The translations under genes were made by a program, and so were the position numbers. 10,142 nucleotides of DNA. Source: an uncultured Clostridium sp. GTDB lineage: Bacteria > Bacillota > Clostridia > Lachnospirales > Lachnospiraceae. Location of the stretch: assembly GCA_905192625.1 (NCBI GenBank), contig CAJJLI010000035.1:1-10142 (forward strand), written 5' to 3'. Position 1 is the first letter of the stretch, and every line of letters begins with the position of its first letter. Shown one piece after another: positions 1 through 6,796 of this stretch. The notes below the pieces were generated by a model that did not search any database, had not been told where the DNA came from, and was given only the letters and a program-made list of their open reading frames with translations.

Positions 1-1960
1 CGCAGTCTTTGCAATTCCATTGCTTTATATCGCTATGGGACACATGATTGGTTTACCTATACCAAGTATTATTGATCCTATGATGCATGCTAGTAATTTT
101 GCATTATTACAATTAGCATTAACGATTCCTATTATATATTTAGGTAGAAGTTTCTTCTTCGTTGGATATAAATCTTTATTTAGAGGACATCCAAATATGG
201 ATTCCTTAGTTGCATTAGGAACAAGTGCTGCTGTCGTTTACAGTTTGTATGGTACAATTATGGTGGTAAATGGTAACCATCATTTTTCTATGGAATTATA
301 CTATGAATCTGCTGGTGTTATTTTAACTCTTATTACTTTAGGTAAATATTTTGAAGCAGTTTCCAAGGGTAAAACATCCGAAGCCATTAAAAAATTAATG
401 GGTCTTGCTCCAAAAAATGCTATGGTTATTCGTAACAATGAAGAAGTAGAAATACCAGTGGATGCAGTTTTAGTGGATGATATTATTGTAGTTCGCCCTG
501 GTGAAAAAATCCCAGTGGATGGTGTTATCACAGAAGGAAGCACTTCCATTGATGAATCTATGTTAACTGGTGAAAGTATTCCTGTTGAGAAAAAGATTGG
601 TGATAGTGTAATTGGTGCAAGTATTAATAAAAATGGTAGTTTTAAATTCAGAGCTACTAAAATCGGAAAAGATACTACCTTATCACAGATTATTAAATTA
701 GTTGAAGATGCTCAAGGTTCCAAGGCTCCAATCGCTAAAATGGCAGATAAAATATCTGGTGTATTCGTACCTATCGTAATTGTTTTAGCGATATTATCAG
801 GTCTTGCATGGTTCTTCCTTGGTGGAGAATCTTGGATTTTCGCACTTACTATTACAATTTCTGTTTTAGTAATCGCATGCCCTTGTGCTCTTGGTTTAGC
901 TACTCCAACTGCTATCATGGTAGGTACAGGAAAAGGTGCTGAAAACGGTGTTTTAATTAAGAGCGGTGATGCATTAGAAACAACTCATAAAATTAAAACA
1001 ATTGTATTTGACAAAACAGGTACAATCACAGAAGGTAAACCAAAAGTAACCGATATCGTCACTGCGCAAAACATTTCACAGGATGAATTACTTCGCTTAG
1101 CTGCTTCTGCTGAAAAAGGTTCTGAGCATCCTCTTGGGGAAGCAATTGTAAATGGTGCAGTAGAAAAAAATCTAAGCCTTACAAATACAGATTCCTTTGA
1201 AGCAATTCCAGGTCATGGTATTGAAGTTTCTATTGAAGGAAGTACTCTTTTACTTGGAAATAGAAAATTAATGGATGATAGAAATATATCATTAGGAGAC
1301 CTTTCACCTGTTTCAGATAATCTAGCGGAACAAGGAAAAACTCCAATGTACATTGCAAAAGATGATCAAATCGCTGGAATCATTGCTGTAGCTGATACAA
1401 TAAAACAAAGTAGTGCGATGGCAATTAAAAAACTTCACAAAATGGGTATTGAAGTTGCAATGATTACAGGCGATAATAAACGTACAGCAGATGCAATTGC
1501 AAAACAAGTTGGAATTGATCGCGTATTAAGTGAAGTTTTACCAGAAGACAAAGCCTCTGAAGTTAAAAAGCTTCAAGCGGAAGGCAAAAAAGTAGCAATG
1601 GTAGGTGATGGTATCAACGATGCTCCAGCACTTGCACAAGCAGACATCGGTATTGCCATTGGTTCTGGAACTGATGTTGCCATGGAATCTGCAGATATCG
1701 TCTTAATGAGAAGTGATTTAATGGATGTTCCAACTGCTGTAGAATTAAGCAAATCAACCATTAAAAATATCAAAGAAAATTTATTCTGGGCATTTGCTTA
1801 TAATACTTTAGGTATTCCAGTAGCAATGGGTGTATTACACTTATTTGGTGGCCCATTATTAAACCCAATGATTGCCGGTGCAGCAATGAGTTTTAGTTCT
1901 GTATCTGTATTACTCAATGCATTACGCTTAAAACGCTTTAAACCTTCTTCTATCAAATAA
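1..1960 (+). CDS. copA: Cu+-exporting P1B-type ATPase CopA, C-terminal part (5' end outside window)
   Basis: Membrane pump that uses ATP to export Cu+ (family knowledge: P1B-1 ATPases). The frame is open from base 2 and reads [15 protein letters not shown], a usual CopA transmembrane segment, so the gene starts upstream; the N-terminal metal-binding domain(s) and first helix are not in the window. Counting residues from the TTG at 20: HPNMDSL loop near 58, actuator TGES at 183-186, copper-binding CPC at 287-289 in [11 protein letters not shown], phosphorylated Asp331 in DKTGT, SEHPLG nucleotide-binding motif near 369, GDGINDAP hinge at 529-536, then Tyr594-Asn595 and M623-x-x-S626-S627 in the last two helices. 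CPC + YN + MxxSS together mark a Cu+ (or Ag+) pump, not Zn/Cd. All catalytic motifs are intact and no frameshift is seen. It ends in TAA, 40 bases before the copper chaperone, so the two probably share a transcript. The promoter and any copper-repressor operator would lie outside the window. Confidence 0.96.
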   Translation, partial: AVFAIPLLYIAMGHMIGLPIPSIIDPMMHASNFALLQLALTIPIIYLGRSFFFVGYKSLFRGHPNMDSLVALGTSAAVVYSLYGTIMVVNGNHHFSMELYYESAGVILTLITLGKYFEAVSKGKTSEAIKKLMGLAPKNAMVIRNNEEVEIPVDAVLVDDIIVVRPGEKIPVDGVITEGSTSIDESMLTGESIPVEKKIGDSVIGASINKNGSFKFRATKIGKDTTLSQIIKLVEDAQGSKAPIAKMADKISGVFVPIVIVLAILSGLAWFFLGGESWIFALTITISVLVIACPCALGLATPTAIMVGTGKGAENGVLIKSGDALETTHKIKTIVFDKTGTITEGKPKVTDIVTAQNISQDELLRLAASAEKGSEHPLGEAIVNGAVEKNLSLTNTDSFEAIPGHGIEVSIEGSTLLLGNRKLMDDRNISLGDLSPVSDNLAEQGKTPMYIAKDDQIAGIIAVADTIKQSSAMAIKKLHKMGIEVAMITGDNKRTADAIAKQVGIDRVLSEVLPEDKASEVKKLQAEGKKVAMVGDGINDAPALAQADIGIAIGSGTDVAMESADIVLMRSDLMDVPTAVELSKSTIKNIKENLFWAFAYNTLGIPVAMGVLHLFGGPLLNPMIAGAAMSFSSVSVLLNALRLKRFKPSSIK

Positions 1961-2000
1961 AGTTGAAGTTTAAAAATAAATGAATAAGGAGATTTTTATT

Positions 2001-2204
2001 ATGAACAAAACAGTATTTATTGAAGGCATGAAATGCCAAGGATGTGTAGATTCCATCAAAGAAAAATTTGAAAACATTGCAGGTGTAGAATCTGTTGATA
2101 TTGATTTAGAAAATAAAAAAGCTACCATCACAGGTAATGGAGATGTATCTCTTGATGAATTAAGAAACTCATTATCAGGAACTAAATTTACTGTTTCTGA
2201 ATAA
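2001..2204 (+). CDS. copZ: CopZ-like copper chaperone (heavy-metal-associated domain, 67 aa)
   Basis: Small cytosolic ferredoxin-fold metal-binding protein expected to bind Cu+ and hand it to CopA (family knowledge). The protein is a single HMA domain: a beta strand (KTVFIEGM), the MKCQGC metal site with Cys12 and Cys15, helix 1 (VDSIKEKFENI), then GVESVDIDLENKKATITG, a usual HMA beta-hairpin. At 67 residues it has the normal length for CopZ. An in-frame ATG lies 21 bases upstream at 1980, but AAGGAG at 1986-1991 sits 9 bases before the ATG at 2001, which decides the start. Two stop codons follow each other (TAA TAG). It lies 40 bases after copA on the same strand with no terminator between, which supports a copA-copZ operon. 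The metal specificity is inferred from the neighbour; the domain alone could bind other soft metals. Confidence 0.92.
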   Translation: MNKTVFIEGMKCQGCVDSIKEKFENIAGVESVDIDLENKKATITGNGDVSLDELRNSLSGTKFTVSE

Positions 2205-2248
2205 TAGTTATAAGTATATCGATGCAGTCTAATTATCTTATGAGAAAA

Positions 2249-2299
2249 ATCAACTGTAACTAGATAACATTTTCGATGAAACAAGATCAACTGTAACTA
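2249..2299. repeat. 14-base direct repeat ATCAACTGTAACTA, two copies
   Basis: Perfect copies lie at 2249-2262 and 2286-2299, 37 bases apart start to start, in the 3' region of the copA-copZ transcript and before the terminator. CGATG also occurs twice nearby (2220 and 2274). No dyad symmetry is obvious. Function unknown; it may be a decayed duplication. Confidence 0.65.
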
Positions 2300-2316
2300 T
2301 GTGATTTTAAAGAAAT

Positions 2317-2401
2317 AAAAGGAGCTGTCCTATCTTAGTACTCTAACATCCGATCAGTATTTGATTTCGTGTATAGGAACTATTTTAAGACAGCTTCTTT
2401 T
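2317..2401. terminator. Long-stem terminator, probably bidirectional, between copZ and prs
   Basis: The arm AAAAGGAGCTGTC (2317-2329) pairs with GACAGCTTCTTTT (2389-2401): 13 bp with one G-T wobble. A run of T follows on the + strand, so it should end the copZ transcript. On the - strand the right flank reads CCTTTTATTTCTTT, so it could also stop prs. The loop is unusually long (59 bases); inside it CCTAT (2329-2333) can pair with ATAGG (2373-2377), extending or competing with the outer stem. The AGCTGTC/GACAGCT core resembles terminator stems often seen in clostridia (from memory). Confidence 0.75.
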
Positions 2402-2441
2402 TTATTTTTCTTCTATTTTATTTTTACACTCTTTTCATTTT

Positions 2442-2569
2442 ACTACTTCTTAATGTTACTACTTTTTAATGTACTACTTTTTAATTTTGCTACTTTTTAA
2501 TGAACTACTTCTTAATTATACTACTTTATTAAATTTACTACACTTTTAATTTCGCTAGTCTTTAAGCTT
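2442..2569. repeat. Degenerate tandem array, about 8 units of 15-16 bases
   Basis: The unit on the + strand is roughly ACTACTTTTTAATGT. The CTAC (last copy CTAG) anchor starts at 2443, 2459, 2474, 2490, 2505, 2521, 2538 and 2555, giving spacings of 16, 15, 16, 15, 16, 17 and 17. Read on the - strand, downstream of prs, each unit is like ATTAAAAAGTAG and carries a TAG. The right end runs into the prs stop codon, where the coding sequence (AAAAAGAAGTGA) looks like one more diverged unit. Too short and unspaced for CRISPR. Function unknown. Confidence 0.75.
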
Positions 2570-3672
2570 CACTTCTTTTTCGATAGTAAAGCCTGGATCT
2601 TTAAATGTGGGTCTAAAATATTTGATATTGATTTCCCTGAATTTACACAATATATGTAATACGCAATGTATTTCGATATATCTACACCTTTATACCAAGG
2701 AGCATTTAAAACTTCCTCACAGCGATAGGTAGCATTCGTTATGAATACTGCTTCAATCACTCCATCCTCATAAGCTTTATTAAAACTAGCAATCCCTTCT
2801 GTAAATAACCCAAACGTTGTAGCAATGAAAATACGTCTCGCTCCTTGATCTTTCATTTTATTTGCTACATCTAACATCGTTTCTCCAGACGCTATAATAT
2901 CATCTACGATTAATATATCTTTATTATTTACTTCAGGTCCTATGTATTTATGTTCTTTTACTGGGTATTTGCCTTGTACCATTTTACGAGATCTTCTTTT
3001 ATAAAATAAACCCATATCCAAACCCAATTCGTTTGCATATAACAAATTACGATTGGTTCCCCCAATGTCTGGGCTAACCACTAACATATTCTCTTCACTT
3101 GAAAAAATATCAGGATAATTCTTATTCATGGACTTTATTACCTGATATACTGGCATAAGATTATCAAATCCCATAAATGGAACTGCATTTTGAACCCTAT
3201 CATCGTGTACGTCAAAGGCCATAATATTCCTAACCCCAATGGATTCTAGTTCTTTTAGTGCAACCGCACAATCCAAAGATTCTCTTGAGATTCTACGATC
3301 CTGTCTAGCTGCATATAACATCGGAGAAATTACAGAAATACGGTTTGCTTTCCCGCCAATGGCAGAAATCACGCGCTTTAGATTTTGAAAATGTTCGTCT
3401 GGTGACATGATAACTTCTTTTCCATACATACTAAAATTACAACTATAATTGCCAACATCTACTATAATATAAACATCCATGCCACGCACGGTATTTTCTA
3501 ATATTGCTTTGGCATCTCCGGTGGCAAAACGTAAGAGTTTCGTATCAATGATTCTAGAATCACTGGTATTATAAATACTCCCTAAGTAAAAACTAATCTT
3601 TTGTGTCAATTCCTCTGTTCCATACAATGGAATTATAGCTAGTGGGACTGTTTCATTATACTGATCACGCAT
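2569..3672 (-). CDS. prs: Divergent ribose-phosphate pyrophosphokinase (PRPP synthetase-like), 367 aa
   Basis: Expected to make PRPP from ribose 5-phosphate and ATP for nucleotide, His/Trp and NAD synthesis (family knowledge). The two-domain phosphoribosyltransferase-like fold is recognisable: MLYAARQDRR with RQD at 123-125 (ATP site), DVHDDRVQN with His156 (cf. DLHxxQIQ), SPDIGGTNRN at 200-209, YKRRSRK at 224-230 (flexible catalytic loop), and the PRPP/ribose-phosphate loop IVDDIIASGETM with Asp257-Asp258. It is longer than the usual 310-320 residues and its signature motifs deviate (SPDIGGTNRN for PDxGGxxRA, ASGET for DTGGT), so it is a variant branch, not the standard Prs; activity is inferred. 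The start is the ATG at 3672, 8 bases after AGGAGG (3686-3681); the longer GTG frame at 3681 begins inside that ribosome binding site. It has its own consensus promoter and is monocistronic by position, converging with copZ. A standard prs elsewhere in the genome is likely. Confidence 0.85.
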   Translation of the reverse strand: MRDQYNETVPLAIIPLYGTEELTQKISFYLGSIYNTSDSRIIDTKLLRFATGDAKAILENTVRGMDVYIIVDVGNYSCNFSMYGKEVIMSPDEHFQNLKRVISAIGGKANRISVISPMLYAARQDRRISRESLDCAVALKELESIGVRNIMAFDVHDDRVQNAVPFMGFDNLMPVYQVIKSMNKNYPDIFSSEENMLVVSPDIGGTNRNLLYANELGLDMGLFYKRRSRKMVQGKYPVKEHKYIGPEVNNKDILIVDDIIASGETMLDVANKMKDQGARRIFIATTFGLFTEGIASFNKAYEDGVIEAVFITNATYRCEEVLNAPWYKGVDISKYIAYYIYCVNSGKSISNILDPHLKIQALLSKKK

Positions 3673-3680
3673 GCAAAACA

Positions 3681-3686
3681 CCTCCT
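3681..3686 (-). promoter_or_regulatory. Ribosome binding site AGGAGG that fixes the prs start
   Basis: A full AGGAGG lies 8 bases before the ATG at 3672-3670. The upstream GTG (3681-3679) overlaps its last G and so cannot be served by it, which excludes the 370-residue version. Confidence 0.85.
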
Positions 3687-3695
3687 ATATTTTCC

Positions 3696-3723
3696 ATTAT
3701 ATCCTTTATGTTTAATTTATCAA
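3696..3723 (-). promoter_or_regulatory. Sigma-A-type promoter of prs
   Basis: On the - strand TTGATA (3723-3718) and a perfect TATAAT (3701-3696) are separated by 16 bases. Transcription would start near 3689, giving a very short leader (about 17 bases) that contains little more than the ribosome binding site, in agreement with the ATG start at 3672. Confidence 0.8.
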
Positions 3724-3766
3724 TACGTTTGTAAAATTTATACATATATCATTGAAATTGAATATT

Positions 3767-3839
3767 CAAAAACACCGAAGGAAAGTTTCTAATTAGAGTT
3801 ATTAAGTAGAGTTTCTAATTAGGTTCTTCCTTCGGTGTT
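3767..3839 (-). terminator. Intrinsic terminator of the M32-DUF3781 operon
   Basis: A perfect 13-bp stem: AACACCGAAGGAA (3771-3783) pairs with TTCCTTCGGTGTT (3827-3839). On the - strand it is followed by TTTTT (3771-3767). The 43-base loop holds two copies of AGTTTCTAATTAG (3784-3796 and 3810-3822), whose palindromic CTAATTAG parts can pair to make an inner 8-bp stem. No T-run follows on the + strand, so it is directional. It separates the operon from the prs promoter just downstream. Confidence 0.88.
3784..3822. repeat. 13-base direct repeat inside a terminator loop
   Basis: AGTTTCTAATTAG occurs twice with a 26-base period. Since CTAATTAG is its own reverse complement, the copies act as both direct and inverted repeats and may form the inner stem of the terminator hairpin or dimerise. 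Confidence 0.7.
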
Positions 3840-3881
3840 CTAAGATTTATTATCTTACACTTCAATTTATTAATTTATAAA

Positions 3882-4139
3882 TCATACCTTTAAATGTGCA
3901 GTTATTATTGTGTAGCTATGGGAATTGACTGTTATCTCACAATCACTCACGACAACATACCAGTTTTTACCCTTTCTGATTATAGACGCTTCTGTATCTA
4001 GTATTCTTTCTTTACACCATAAAACAACATCGTCCACTGTCAAAGAGAGATTTCTTTTTATACGTTCCACTCCCAAAACAGTTGTATGCAACTTTTCTAT
4101 ATTTAAGAGTAGTTCACATGTATCGTTATTATAACTCAT
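3882..4139 (-). CDS. Small uncharacterised protein, DUF3781-like, 85 aa
   Basis: Function unknown. The sequence LLLNIEKLHTTVLGVERIKRNLSL, then DVVLWCKERI, RKGKNWYVVV, and finally CEITVNSHSYTIITAHLKV, fits what I recall of the DUF3781 pattern (single-domain proteins common in clostridia); I could not check it. No signal peptide or membrane segment is visible, so it should be cytosolic. The predicted layout is helix-helix followed by a beta-rich C-terminal half; Cys46, the KGKNWY block and the Ser/Tyr/Thr-rich end look like conserved candidate sites. The ATG at 4139 lies inside the end of the carboxypeptidase gene: the two overlap by 11 bases (ATGAGTTATAA), so translation is very probably coupled and there is no separate promoter. 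A terminator follows 43 bases after the stop. The base composition is like its neighbours. The coupling suggests a link with peptidase activity, but nothing in the protein itself shows this. Confidence 0.75.
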   Translation of the reverse strand: MSYNNDTCELLLNIEKLHTTVLGVERIKRNLSLTVDDVVLWCKERILDTEASIIRKGKNWYVVVSDCEITVNSHSYTIITAHLKV

Positions 4140-5625
4140 AAATTCTTGTGAATTTCTCTTTTAAATACTCAACATAATAATTTGGATTAAAAGACTCATT
4201 CATGATATCCTTTAAGAAATCTTCTGTCTTTTTTAGTCTTCCATACTGATGAATGTGCTCTCTTAAGAAGGAAACGATTTTGGAAACTTCACCTTTGCGT
4301 AAAATTTCATCCACGTTCATTTGTTTTTCCATATACGCATAAAGTTGTGCTGCAATTGCATTTCCAAGAGCGTAAGATGGAAAATATCCAAAGCTGCCAC
4401 CAGACCAGTGCGTATCTTGTAAAATACCCTCTGCATCTGTCTTTGGACGTAAACCTAGATATTCCTCATATTTTGAATTCCATAATTCAGGAAGTTCCTT
4501 CGTTGTCACCTTACCTTCAAAAATAAGTTTCTCAATTTCGTAACGTACCATAATGTGAAGGCAGTATGTTAGTTCGTCTGCTTCTGTACGAATTAAGCCT
4601 GGTTCTACTTTATTGATGCCTTTAATAAAGTTATCAAGAGACAAATCTTTTAACTCTTCAAAAAACGTTGCTTTTAATCTTCCAAAAATCGGTCTCCAAA
4701 AAGCCTCACTACGACCAACTACATTTTCAAAAAATCTAGACTGGGATTCATGCATTCCCATAGAAGCACCACCACCAGCTAAGGTCTGAGTAAGCTCATC
4801 TGACACTCCCATTTCATAAAGTGCGTGCCCTGTCTCATGAATGGTGGAAAACATAGCACTTTCTAAATTATTTTCATAGTAATGAGTCGTGATACGAACA
4901 TCGTGATTATGTATTTCTGTCGTGAATGGATGCTCACTTTCAGCAATTACACCACGATTAAAATCAAATCCCAAATATGCAGCGAGCCAACGATTGAAAG
5001 AATCTTGTTTTTTTGTATCAAAGGTTCTGTAATTAAAACTTTTATCAATCATGTTGTTTTTAACGACTACTGCCTTTAAAAGAGGAACGATCTCTTCTTT
5101 TAATTTGGCAAAAAATTCGTCTAACTTCTCGGTTGTAAATCCTTCTTCATAATCATTTAATAAAACGTCGTATAACTTTTGTCCTTCTTTTGCGCGGTAA
5201 GATGCAAAACGTTTATTAAAATCAATTAATTTTTCAAGGTATGGTTCAAATATACTATAATCATTTGCTGCTTTGGCTTTCTGCCATATCATACCGGATT
5301 TCGCAGTTAACTCTGAATATTCCTTATATTCATCTTTTGGTATTTTCTCTAAAGACTGAAATTCTTTTAACCAAATCTTCACGATTCCTTTTTCTTTTTG
5401 AGACAAATCCGTTTCACTTTCCAATTCCTTTAAAATTGCTCTGACTTCATCATTCATGATTGTGCCATACAATTCTCCTGATAAACTACCCATAGCTCTT
5501 GCTGTAAGGTCTACTCCGCCTTTTGGAGCTAATGTTTCAAGGTCCCAGTTTATCAAAGTTAATGCAGTCGTTAAACCGTTGATTTTTTCCATATATGGTT
5601 CTAACTTTTTAAAAATTTCGTTCAT
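4129..5625 (-). CDS. M32-family zinc carboxypeptidase (thermostable carboxypeptidase 1 type), 498 aa
   Basis: Cytosolic metallopeptidase that removes single amino acids from peptide C-termini (family M32, as in Thermus TaqCP and Pyrococcus PfuCP). The active site is plain: HETGHALYE with zinc ligands His263 and His267 and catalytic Glu264, and the third ligand Glu293 in MHESQSRFFEN, 26 residues after the second His, as in PfuCP. Also visible are the family blocks LPELWNSKYEEYLGL, ILQDTHWSGGSFGYFPSY and ALGNAIAAQLY near residues 380-430. The length of about 500 is normal and no signal peptide is present. The start is supported by AAAGGAGG at 5638-5631, 5 bases before the ATG; another ATG five bases upstream is out of frame. 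It is the first gene of an operon with the DUF3781-like gene, overlapping it by 11 bases. A likely extended -10 promoter lies about 100 bases upstream. Its usual role would be recycling of peptides. Confidence 0.95.
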   Translation of the reverse strand: MNEIFKKLEPYMEKINGLTTALTLINWDLETLAPKGGVDLTARAMGSLSGELYGTIMNDEVRAILKELESETDLSQKEKGIVKIWLKEFQSLEKIPKDEYKEYSELTAKSGMIWQKAKAANDYSIFEPYLEKLIDFNKRFASYRAKEGQKLYDVLLNDYEEGFTTEKLDEFFAKLKEEIVPLLKAVVVKNNMIDKSFNYRTFDTKKQDSFNRWLAAYLGFDFNRGVIAESEHPFTTEIHNHDVRITTHYYENNLESAMFSTIHETGHALYEMGVSDELTQTLAGGGASMGMHESQSRFFENVVGRSEAFWRPIFGRLKATFFEELKDLSLDNFIKGINKVEPGLIRTEADELTYCLHIMVRYEIEKLIFEGKVTTKELPELWNSKYEEYLGLRPKTDAEGILQDTHWSGGSFGYFPSYALGNAIAAQLYAYMEKQMNVDEILRKGEVSKIVSFLREHIHQYGRLKKTEDFLKDIMNESFNPNYYVEYLKEKFTRIYEL

Positions 5626-5728
5626 AACATCCTCCTTTAATATTTATTCTATTTTGCTACTATTTTTTATACTTCTAATAATTTAAAATTCTACATTCCT
5701 GAATAACTTGAATTGTTATATCTCTACT

Positions 5729-5737
5729 ATTATACCA
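5729..5737 (-). promoter_or_regulatory. Extended -10 promoter candidate for the M32 operon
   Basis: TATAAT (5734-5729) is preceded on the - strand by TGG, giving a TGn extended -10. No good -35 hexamer is seen at 16-18 bases. The start would be near 5722, with a leader of about 97 bases. No terminator was found after nudC, so read-through from nudC is also possible. Confidence 0.5.
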
Positions 5738-5784
5738 CATATGTAAAACCACTGGAAGAAGTTATATAATTATAAAATCCGTTC

Positions 5785-6630
5785 CTATTTTGGTTCTAAT
5801 CCATGCTTAAATATTTCAATCATCTCGTTTGCTAAACTGATTTTAATCGGATTGTCTGGAATCTCCGTTCTACTTAACCAAACTGCTTCCGATAATTCAT
5901 TTTGATCCAAGGTAACTATATCTGCCCCATCTAAATCTGCAAAAAATCCAACCAACAAAGAGGAAGAAAATGCCCATGGCTGATTCTTATAGTAACGTAT
6001 GTTTTTAACTTTTAGCCCTACTTCTTCCATCACTTCACGTTGTATAGTCTGTTCCAATGTTTCTCCAATCTCAACAAAACCTGCAACCAATCCATATCTT
6101 TTATAAATTCCTTTGGAATACTTTGTTAATAATAGTTTATCTCCGTTGGTGATTCCAACCATAATCGCTGGTGATATTTTAGGATAAACTATGTTATTAC
6201 AAGAATCACACTGCATTGCTCGTTCAACCTTGCGTTTTACCATCTTTTTACCACAACGACCGCAATATTGATTGTCCTGATAGAAATGGTACAAATGTTT
6301 TCCTGTGATACCTGCAAATGCAAGCCACATCGGCTCATATGTGCGCAGTATTTGAACATCATACATTTTAAAACCATCCCTATCACATATATCTAAATCG
6401 ATATCCTGTACTAAAAAGAAAGCTTTCCCATCTATTTCAAACAGATAATCTGCTTTCTCTTCTATATCCTTATCTAACTTCTTTAGTTCACCAAAGGTCG
6501 GAATAAGGGGTTGGTCGCCATTTTTTAGCAGTATCTCATTGTTTTTATAAAACATAACATAATCTGCTTGACTTGGTGTACTTATCTTAAATTCATTTCG
6601 TAATCTTAGTGGTTCTATATCTTGAATCAT
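5785..6630 (-). CDS. nudC: NADH/NAD+ pyrophosphatase NudC (Nudix hydrolase with zinc ribbon), 281 aa
   Basis: Hydrolyses NAD(H) to NMN(H) and AMP; in bacteria this family also removes NAD caps from RNA 5' ends (family knowledge). Domain order is typical: N-terminal domain (1-115), a zinc ribbon with Cys123-x-x-Cys126 and Cys141-x-x-Cys144, then the Nudix domain. The Nudix box is complete: Gly184, Glu190, Arg198-Glu199, Glu202-Glu203, Gly205. Ten residues on, NQPWAFSSS (216-224) corresponds to the NudC-specific SQPWPFPxS motif that marks NADH specificity; it is slightly changed (N for S, A for P) but recognisable. The length is near the usual 257-315. The ATG at 6630 follows a purine-rich AAAGGAAAGG with about 10 bases of spacing, a weaker site than those of its neighbours. 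It ends in TAG with no clear terminator after it. The leader of about 120 bases carries three small hairpins. Confidence 0.94.
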   Translation of the reverse strand: MIQDIEPLRLRNEFKISTPSQADYVMFYKNNEILLKNGDQPLIPTFGELKKLDKDIEEKADYLFEIDGKAFFLVQDIDLDICDRDGFKMYDVQILRTYEPMWLAFAGITGKHLYHFYQDNQYCGRCGKKMVKRKVERAMQCDSCNNIVYPKISPAIMVGITNGDKLLLTKYSKGIYKRYGLVAGFVEIGETLEQTIQREVMEEVGLKVKNIRYYKNQPWAFSSSLLVGFFADLDGADIVTLDQNELSEAVWLSRTEIPDNPIKISLANEMIEIFKHGLEPK

Positions 6631-6676
6631 AATACATAGGCCTTTCCTTTAGCACGTTTATTTAGACGATAGTTCG

Positions 6677-6748
6677 TTACTTATAAGAAGTAAAAATCAA
6701 CTTTCATAGCATATGAGCTATAATTCTCTATTTACGATTCTTTTCGTA
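6677..6748 (-). other. Three consecutive small hairpins in the nudC leader
   Basis: Between the putative nudC promoter and the start codon, three perfect short stems follow one another: TACGA/TCGTA (6733-6748, loop 6), ATAGC/GCTAT (6706-6721, loop 6) and TTACTT/AAGTAA (6677-6693, loop 5). They are evenly spaced (about 27-29 bases) and none is followed by a U-run, so they are not terminators. They are weak, AT-rich stems that could occur by chance in such DNA. Confidence 0.4.
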
Positions 6749-6757
6749 TCTTTAGCA

Positions 6758-6785
6758 TCTATATAAACAACATATATTTTGTCAA
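6758..6785 (-). promoter_or_regulatory. Promoter candidate for nudC
   Basis: A perfect -35 TTGACA (6785-6780) lies 16 bases from TATAGA (6763-6758), a 4/6 match to the -10. The -35 begins only 11 bases after the hemerythrin stop, and no terminator lies between the genes. Start near 6751. Confidence 0.55.
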
Positions 6786-6796
6786 TAATAGCAGAA

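Larger units (their letters stand above)
2205..2568. other. Convergent intergenic region copZ / prs
   Basis: 364 bases with no supportable gene, lying between the 3' ends of copZ (+) and prs (-). From left to right it holds a 14-base direct repeat (2249-2299), a long-stem terminator (2317-2401), a T-rich stretch (about 2396-2440) and a degenerate tandem array with a 15-16-base period (2442-2569). Each is described separately. No start codon with a convincing ribosome binding site and protein-like frame was seen on either strand. Confidence 0.8.

Noticed and set aside
301..1773. Several open frames of 60-80 codons on the - strand opposite copA
   Set aside because: They lie fully inside a well-conserved ATPase gene, have low-complexity Ser/Thr/Ile-rich translations and no ribosome binding sites; they are antisense shadows.
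1980..2000. Upstream in-frame ATG for copZ adding seven residues
   Set aside because: The added residues overlap the AAGGAG ribosome binding site that serves the ATG at 2001; the shorter protein begins exactly where CopZ homologues do.
1970..2290. 106-codon - strand frame across copZ and its downstream region
   Set aside because: Overlaps the copZ gene in antisense, has no recognisable domain or ribosome binding site, and its end is set by chance stops.
2442..2569. CRISPR-like array
   Set aside because: Units of 15-16 bases are contiguous with no unique spacers, the repeats are degenerate, and no cas gene is present.
2536..2571. Possible read-through or recoding at the prs TGA
   Set aside because: The in-frame extension is only about 16 codons of repeat-derived sequence, with no SECIS-like structure or slippery site support.
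3673..3681. GTG start giving a 370-residue prs product
   Set aside because: The GTG overlaps the last base of the only good ribosome binding site and would leave almost no leader; the ATG at 3672 has ideal spacing.
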